From Zonotrichia leucophrys gambelii (lineage: Eukaryota > Chordata > Aves > Passeriformes > Passerellidae), in the NCBI RefSeq assembly GCF_028769735.1, contig NC_088188.1:1-64000 (forward strand): a stretch of 64,000 nt of DNA. The letters run 5' to 3'. Below are positions 58,664-64,000 of this stretch, in pieces (the first letter of the stretch is position 1; each line of letters begins with the position of its first letter). The notes beneath the pieces are model-generated. The model made no database searches, had not been told where the DNA came from, and worked only from the letters and a program-made list of their open reading frames with translations. A program made the position numbers and the translations under genes.

Positions 58664-59605
58664 GTGATCCCCATCCATAAGATGATCCAAGAGCTGGAGA
58701 GCCAAGGGGTGGTCAGCAAGACTCACTCACCCTTCAACAGCCCCACTTGGCCTGTGCGCAAGTCTGACAGAGAATGGAGGTTGACTGTGGACTATCGTGG
58801 CTTGAATGAAGTGACTCCTCCGCTGAGCGCTGCTGTGCCGGACATGCTGGAACTCCAGTACAAGGTGGAGTCCAAGGCAGCAAAGTGGTACTCCACTGCT
58901 GACATTGCTAACACATTTGTCTCCATTCCTCTGGCAGCAGAATGCAGGCCTCAGTTTGCTTTCACCTGGAGGGGCGTGCAGTGCACCTCAAACCAACTGC
59001 CCCAGGGGTGGAAGCACAGCCCCACCATCTGCCATGGACTGATCCAGGCTGCACTGGAAAAGGGTGAGGCTCCAGAACACCTGCAGTACATGGATGACAT
59101 CATTGTGTGGGGGAACACAGCAATGGAAGTATTTGAGAAAGGAGAGAGGATCATCAGGATTCTGCTAGAAGCCGGCTTTGCCATCAAGAAGAGAAAAGTC
59201 AAGGGATCTGCTCAAGAAATCAAGTTCCTGGGAGTGAAGTGCCAAGACAGACGGCATCAGATTCCCACTGAGGTCATCAACAAGATCACAGCTATGTCCC
59301 CACCAACTAGCAATAAGGAAACGCAAGCTTTCCTGGGTGCCATAGGTTTTTGGAGGATGCACATTCCCGAATACAGTCAGATCATGAGCCGTCTCTACCT
59401 GGTTACCTGCAAGAAGAATGAGTTCCACTGGGGCCCTGAACAACAACAAGCCTTTGCCCAGATCAAGCAGGAGATCGTTTATGCAGTAGCCCTTGGCCCG
59501 GCCAGGACAGGACCAGAGGTAAAGAATATGCTCTACTCTGCAGCAGGGAACCATGGCTTGTCCTGGAGCCTTTGGCAGAAGGTGCCTGGGGAGACTCGAG
59601 GCTGA
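58664..59605 (+). pseudogene. pol: ERVL reverse transcriptase
   Basis: 313 open codons with RT motifs in order: SPFNSPTWPVRKSDREWRLT, VDYRGLNEV, STADIANTFVSIPL (first Asp), LPQGW, QYMDDIIVWG (catalytic YMDD intact), and KFLGVKC. A TGA at about 59604 closes the frame before RNase H. The ATG at 58664 is internal to the original Pol, so this is a surviving open segment rather than a separate gene. Confidence 0.85.
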
Positions 59606-59639
59606 CCACTGGGATTTTGGAGTTGAAGATACAGAGGGT

Positions 59640-60430
59640 CCAAAGCCAACTACACTCCCACAGAGAAGGAAATCTTGGCTGCCCATGAAGGAGTCCAGGC
59701 TGCCTCAGAGGTGATTGGCACAGAAGCACAACTCCTCCTGGCACCCCGACTACCGGTGCTGGGGTGGATGTTCAAAGGCGAGGTTCCTTCCACCCACCAC
59801 ACCATTGACGCTACATGGAGTAAATGGATTGCTCTTATCACACAGTGTGCCCGTATAAGTAAACTGAATCACCCTGGGATTTTGGAGATAATTACAAACT
59901 GGCCAGAAGGTGAGAACTTTGGTCTGAATGATGAAGAGGAACAAGAACCAGTGACACGTGCATAAAAGGCTCCTCCCTATAACCAACTGCCCCCAGAAGA
60001 AACACGCTATGCTCTTTTCACTGACGGTTCCTGTCGCATCGTAGGGATGAACTGGAAGTGGAAAGCAGCCATATGGAGCCCCACACGACAGGTTCCACAA
60101 GCTACTGAAGGAGAAGGTGGATCAAGTCAACTTGCAGAACTCAAAGCTGTTCAGCTGGCCCTGGACATTGCTGAGAGACAGAAATGGCCAAAGCTCTGTC
60201 TTTATACTGATTTATACTGATTCATGGATGGTAGCCAGTGCTCTTTGGGGCTGGCTGGAAAGGTGGAAAAAGGCCAACTGGCAGCGTGGGGGAAAACCGA
60301 TCTGGGTTGCTGATGAGTGGAAAGACATTGCCGCTCGGTTAGAGAAGCTACCTGTGAAAGTCCACCATGTGGATGCTCATGTCCCCAAGAGTTGGCTAAT
60401 GAGGAACACCGAAACAACGAGCAGGTAGAT
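59640..60430 (+). pseudogene. pol: ERVL connection and RNase H
   Basis: The segment at 59675-59965 resembles the RT connection region. From 60005 the translation has YALFTDGSC and LAELKAVQLAL. A small duplication gives tatactgatttatactgatt, which breaks the YTDS motif. Ends near 60430. Confidence 0.7.
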
Positions 60431-60559
60431 CAGGCAGCAAAAATGGAGGTGTCAAAGATAAGACTTAGATTGGCAACATAAGGGGGAGTTGTTCCTAGGT
60501 TGATGGGCCCATGATGCCTCAGCCATCAGGGCAGAGATGCCACCTAAAAGTGAGCACAA

Positions 60560-61359
60560 GACCGAGGGGTGGATTTAACCATGGACAGTATTTCTCAGGT
60601 CATCCATGACTGTGACATGTGTGTGGCCATCAAGCAGGCCAAGCGAGTGAAGCCCCTCTGGTAGGGTGGGCGGTGGTCCAAGTACAAGTATGGGGAAACC
60701 TGGCAGATTGACTACATCACACTGCTCCAGACACGCCAAGGCAAGTGCTACGTGCTGACCATAGTGGAAGCCACCACTGGATGGGTGGAGACCTACCCTG
60801 TGCCTCACGCCACTGCTTGGAACACCATCCTGGTCCTGGAAAAGCAAATCCTATGGAGACATGGCACCCCTGAGAGAACTGAGTCAGACAAGGAGACCTA
60901 TTTCAAGAATGGCCTTATCAACACCTGGGCCAGGGAACATGGTATTAAATGGATATATCATATTCCTTATCATGCACCAGCTGCCGGAGAAAGCTGAATG
61001 ATGCAATGGACTACTTAAAACAACCCTGAAGGCACTCGGCGGGGGGGACTTTTAGAAATTGGGAAATGAACCTAGCAAAAGCCACCTGGTTGGTCAACAC
61101 CAGAGGGTCCATAAATAGAGCTGGTCCTGCCCAGTCTGAACCCCTGCACACAGTGGGTGGAGATAAAGTCCCTGTTGTACACGTGAAAGGTATTTTAGGA
61201 AAAACTGTTTGGATTACTCCCACTTCAGGCAAAGACAAACCCATGCATGGAATTGTTTTTGCTCAAGGACCTGTTTGCACTTGGTGGGTAATGCAGAAAG
61301 ATGGAGAAAGCCGTTGTGTGCCACAGGGAAACGTAGTCTTAAGTGAGAACTGTGTGTAA
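60560..61359 (+). pseudogene. pol: ERVL integrase
   Basis: After CDMCVAIKQAKR (zinc-domain cysteines) comes WQIDYITLLQTRQGKCYVLT (first catalytic Asp) and ERTESDKETYFKN (second). A TGA near 60998 falls at the region of the catalytic Glu. The last frame (61066-61359) carries the C-terminal domain and ends at a stop after VVLSENCV. Confidence 0.75.
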
Positions 61360-61396
61360 GGTTTCATTGTGATGCAGATGGAAATAGAATAAGGGG

Positions 61397-62079
61397 TGGA
61401 TAAAGTTCCAGATTGCAAGGCAAGATGTATTCTATTACCATCTGTATGGCAGCTGTCTTTTGTCAAGTGGGCAGTTTGCCTTATCTCTCTTTCTGAGCGC
61501 TCACTCCCACTCCTCCCTCGAGAGGAGACATCTGCTGATAACAGACTATTGAATGGCACTGCATGACTGATAAGAACTATAACATCCCACTGTGAGATGC
61601 TCTGCCCAGAGGGAGGAGCCAAGCATTGCTACCCAGATATAATCCAGAGGTTTTTGAGACACCAGTACGGCTTTCTCCACTGGATTCCCAGAGGAACAGC
61701 AGCTCTCTCTTCTTCTACTGGATCTTCAGAGGAAGAATACTTCCTTCTCTACTGATCCCCCTTGCTCCAACAGAACCACACCTGACACTTCAGGAGGGCT
61801 GCAGCCACATTTCCAATTGGATTGCCACCAACTCCCCACAGGGTGTCAGCTTGGGTTCTGACTCTGTCAGTGTTGTTCTAGTGTAATGCATTGTTTATTT
61901 TATCCATTTTTTTTCCTTACCTATTAAAGAACTGTTATTTCCTGCTCCCATATTTTTGCCTGAGAGCCCCTTAATTTAAAATTTATAGCAATTCGGAGGG
62001 GTGGGGAGGGTTTACATTTTCCATTTCAGGGGTGGCTCCTGCCTTCCTTAGCAGACTCCTGTCTTTCCAAACCAAGACA
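61397..62079 (+). repeat. ERVL-type 3' LTR of a different subfamily
   Basis: Follows the purine tract agaataagggg. It has a TATA-like gatataatcc near 61637 and ends tttccaaaccaagaca. Reverse-complement copies of its 3' end are at 120 and 18123. It is not homologous by eye to the 5' LTR of this element. Confidence 0.75.
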
Positions 62080-62500
62080 AAAACCTTTGACTATACAGGA
62101 TCTTTTGGATCCATTGTTCCCCAAACAGGTCAACAGGTGACCCCATTGTAATGCCAAGTAACAAAGAGCAGCACAAATGACACAAAGAATACATGGCCAA
62201 AGAGGAAGAGGAGAGGCCCAATGAGGAAAGGATGTGGTGAGACACTGGCACACTGAATGAGCTGCACTCCCATAATCTCTAGGCTAGCAGGTCCTGGTCT
62301 CACAGTCTTCTCTTAGTTTATTTAAATTATATTTATTTATTTATTTATTTACTTTTTTTTCATCCTAAAAAATATATACAATTAAAAATATGTCATCAAA
62401 TTTTAAAGATACAATCAAAACACATTAATTCATAACTACATCTAAAGATCAGAACATATGTACAGCTGTAACTATGAAGCCTAACCCATCAATCCTATTC
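62080..62500. other. Spacer with (TTTA)n
   Basis: No gene recognised. A TTTA microsatellite occupies about 62330-62352, in A/T-rich surroundings. Confidence 0.6.
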
Positions 62501-62504
62501 TTCA

Positions 62505-62642
62505 AACACTCTTCATACAGGCGGCAGCTTCTTCCTGAGCTTGGAGGAAAGAGAGCTCTTCTGGATGGGAGGCGAGGACTTTGTGGGTGAGGGAACATGG
62601 GAAGTGTCCAGAGAAAACTTCTCGGTAAGACTGTAACCAGTC
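62505..62642 (-). other. Possible terminal exon of the MROH-like gene
   Basis: A polypyrimidine tract and TTTGCAG end near 62647 on the minus strand. Downstream one frame reads SYREVFSGHFPCSLTHKVLA to a stop near 62505, and another reads SLTEKFSLDTSHVPSPTKSS. Phase does not settle which is used, so this exon is tentative. Confidence 0.3.
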
Positions 62643-63088
62643 AGATCTGCAAAGTGGAGACACAAAGTTTAACAGAGGCCACCATGCAAACCTAAAGCAC
62701 CTGAAGCTCCATATTTCATGGGACACATTTCCTGGAAATGTCCAAACAGCTGCACAGGGAAACATGCTCCTGCTGGCAGACACTGAGGCAGGCCAGGGCA
62801 CAACCCTGAGCCACTTGCCCAGAGCTGGCACAGGCACAGCCTGGCCTCTGAGCTGCCCTGGGACAGCAGGGAGCCCAGAGCCCTGTGCTCTCCAGGAATG
62901 GCTCAGCTGCACATGCACCCTCCTGCTCCTCTCCCTGCCCCACAGCTCAGCAGCCCTACAGCTTCAGGGGCACTGGCAGCATCACAGTTCCTTGCAGGGC
63001 ACAGCTGTTCCCTGGCAATGTGCACAGCCTCTCTGGGCTGCCACAAGACCCTTCCTCCCAGCAGAGATTGGCCTAGCTCCCCCCTCAC

Positions 63089-63164
63089 CTCTGTGTGAGG
63101 CTGAGCCATGATTGCCTTCACCTTGTCCTCAATCTGGAGTTGCTTCAGGCCCACCATGCCATGA
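63089..63164 (-). CDS. MROH-like gene, 76-nt internal exon
   Basis: Bounded on the minus strand by cttcctag|TCATGG and ACACAGAG|gtgagg. In the phase set by the exon at 63306-63537 it reads HGMVGLKQLQIEDKVKAIMA and so on without a stop. The helical, charged composition fits a HEAT-type repeat protein. It is followed by a GC-rich intron. Confidence 0.45.
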
Positions 63165-63305
63165 CTAGGAAGAGCAATGGAGAGAGTGGGAGCAGATGCA
63201 CACCCTTCCTTAGGATTTAGTCATTTTTGGAACAGCTCAAAAGGCAAATCCAGAGGTGTCCAACTCAGCGCTTCCTCAGCTTTCTGGAGAACATCTTGCC
63301 TTCAC

Positions 63306-63537
63306 CAGCCCAGCATTTTGGAGAGGTTTTCCCATACATGTGGAGGCTTGCTGGCAGCACATTTCTTCAGCTGGGTGCCCATCACCTTGCAGAGGGCAGA
63401 GGCGAGCTTGGTGGCCACGGTGCGGACGTTGGCGCTCCGCACAGGCAGTGCCTTGTTCCCCAGGCAGGACCAGAGCACGGGCAGGGCGTCGCGCTGGGCG
63501 ACTTCAGGGCTCCTGGCATGAACCCCCTGCACAAGCA
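63306..63537 (-). CDS. MROH-like gene, HEAT-repeat exon
   Basis: 232 nt between acceptor cccggcag|TG and donor GGGCTG|gtgaag on the minus strand. It encodes LVQGVHARSPEVAQRDALPV, then LWSCLGNKALPVRSANVRTV, then ASKPPHVWENLSKMLG, with the look of the HEAT-like repeats of the bird-expanded maestro (MROH) family. Phase fits the next exon at 63164. A TGA seen directly after the donor lies in the intron and is not a coding stop. The remainder of the gene would extend past the window end. Family assignment is by eye. Confidence 0.5.
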
Positions 63538-63540
63538 CTG

Positions 63541-64000
63541 CCGGGACAGAGACACAGCTCCTTACCCACCAGCCTCACTGCAAACAAGGATCTGCCTCTG
63601 CTTCTGCTTCTTGCCAGCCTCTCTGGCCAAGATCAGCAAAATAGCACCCAGAGCCCCTTGATCCAGAAACAGGCAAAGCAGCTGATCATCCTAGGAACAG
63701 AACCACCCACCCCTCAGGATTAAATGCTCCAACCAGAGCCTTGTCCCTGTGGCAGACTTCCTACCTTTACTAAATTATTTCACAATCTCTTTCTGCATGA
63801 ACAATGAATGAAATCTCCAACTGCCTTTGATTTCCATTAAGAAGTTGTCTAAACCCACACTTGAATATTTGGAAATGCACCATAGCAAGGAAATTGAAAG
63901 ATTTCTAATAAAAGGGACGATTCAATTTTTCTAACTTTGATGTCAAGTGCCAAATGTTTAATCTGGCTCTTCCCTTTGCTCAGTGGCACACAGCAAAGGG
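63541..64000. other. Intronic or intergenic end of window
   Basis: No further exon could be placed with confidence. The A/T-rich last 250 bases look non-coding. Confidence 0.4.

Larger units (their letters stand above)
55357..62079 (+). mobile_element. ERVL-type element with unlike LTRs
   Basis: A plus-strand element: LTR (55357-56011), tRNA-Lys-like primer site, a hydrophobic pre-gag frame, gag, protease, RT with YMDD, RNase H, integrase, a purine-rich tract and an LTR (61397-62079). There is no env, as expected for ERVL. The two LTRs are not alignable by eye and no target duplication was found (gtggg on the left, aaaac on the right). The coding parts carry scattered stops and frameshifts. 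Confidence 0.85.

Overview
The window looks like repeat-rich DNA from a bird, most likely a songbird. The evidence is a dense set of class I (gamma-like) and ERVL-type endogenous retroviruses (ERVs), a C2H2 zinc-finger gene of an avian tandem-duplicated kind, exon fragments resembling the bird-expanded MROH (maestro HEAT-like) family, and CCCAGT-type minisatellites. The density of long proviruses and the near absence of ordinary genes would fit a W chromosome or another heterochromatic block, but that is inference.

Layout. 1-5867: old LTR pieces, a badly decayed plus-strand gag-pro-pol remnant (2238-4010) and GC-rich sequence with one exon-like fragment. 5868-16060: a complete minus-strand provirus (ERV1) with two LTRs, an exact tRNA-His primer site, gag, pro, pol, a cysteine-rich extra reading frame between pol and env, and an unusual env that holds a 557-bp solo LTR. 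16390-17985: a dead zinc-finger copy. 18123-20829: stacked solo LTRs, one inserted inside another and one inverted pair. 21977-35724: two related proviruses, ERV2a (plus) and ERV2b (minus), facing each other with their 3' LTRs 185 bp apart. Each has its own 5-bp target duplication. Both lack nearly all of pol and share the same internal filler and a short env. ERV2a carries a heavy G-to-A mutation load compared with ERV2b. 36241-39071: solo and partial LTRs. 39072-44344: minus-strand ERV3 remains with two CpG-rich blocks of unknown origin.

44345-50850 is almost certainly an assembly or consensus failure: about 1.4 kb of nearly pure C, then about 5 kb in which nearly every base is a run of 3-10.

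50860-53200 holds the only intact host coding gene I can support, a nine-finger zinc-finger protein paralogous to the dead copy at 16-18 kb. 53676-55125 is minisatellite. 55357-62079 is an ERVL-type element (plus) with an intact hydrophobic reading frame before gag and unlike LTRs at its two ends. 63089-63537 carries two exons of a probable MROH-like gene (minus).

No tRNA, rRNA, CRISPR or bacterial features were seen. The proviruses belong to at least three gag-related class I lineages with different tRNA primers, plus ERVL. Reading frames given here use ATG starts; several apparent long frames open only on GTG or TTG and were re-evaluated.
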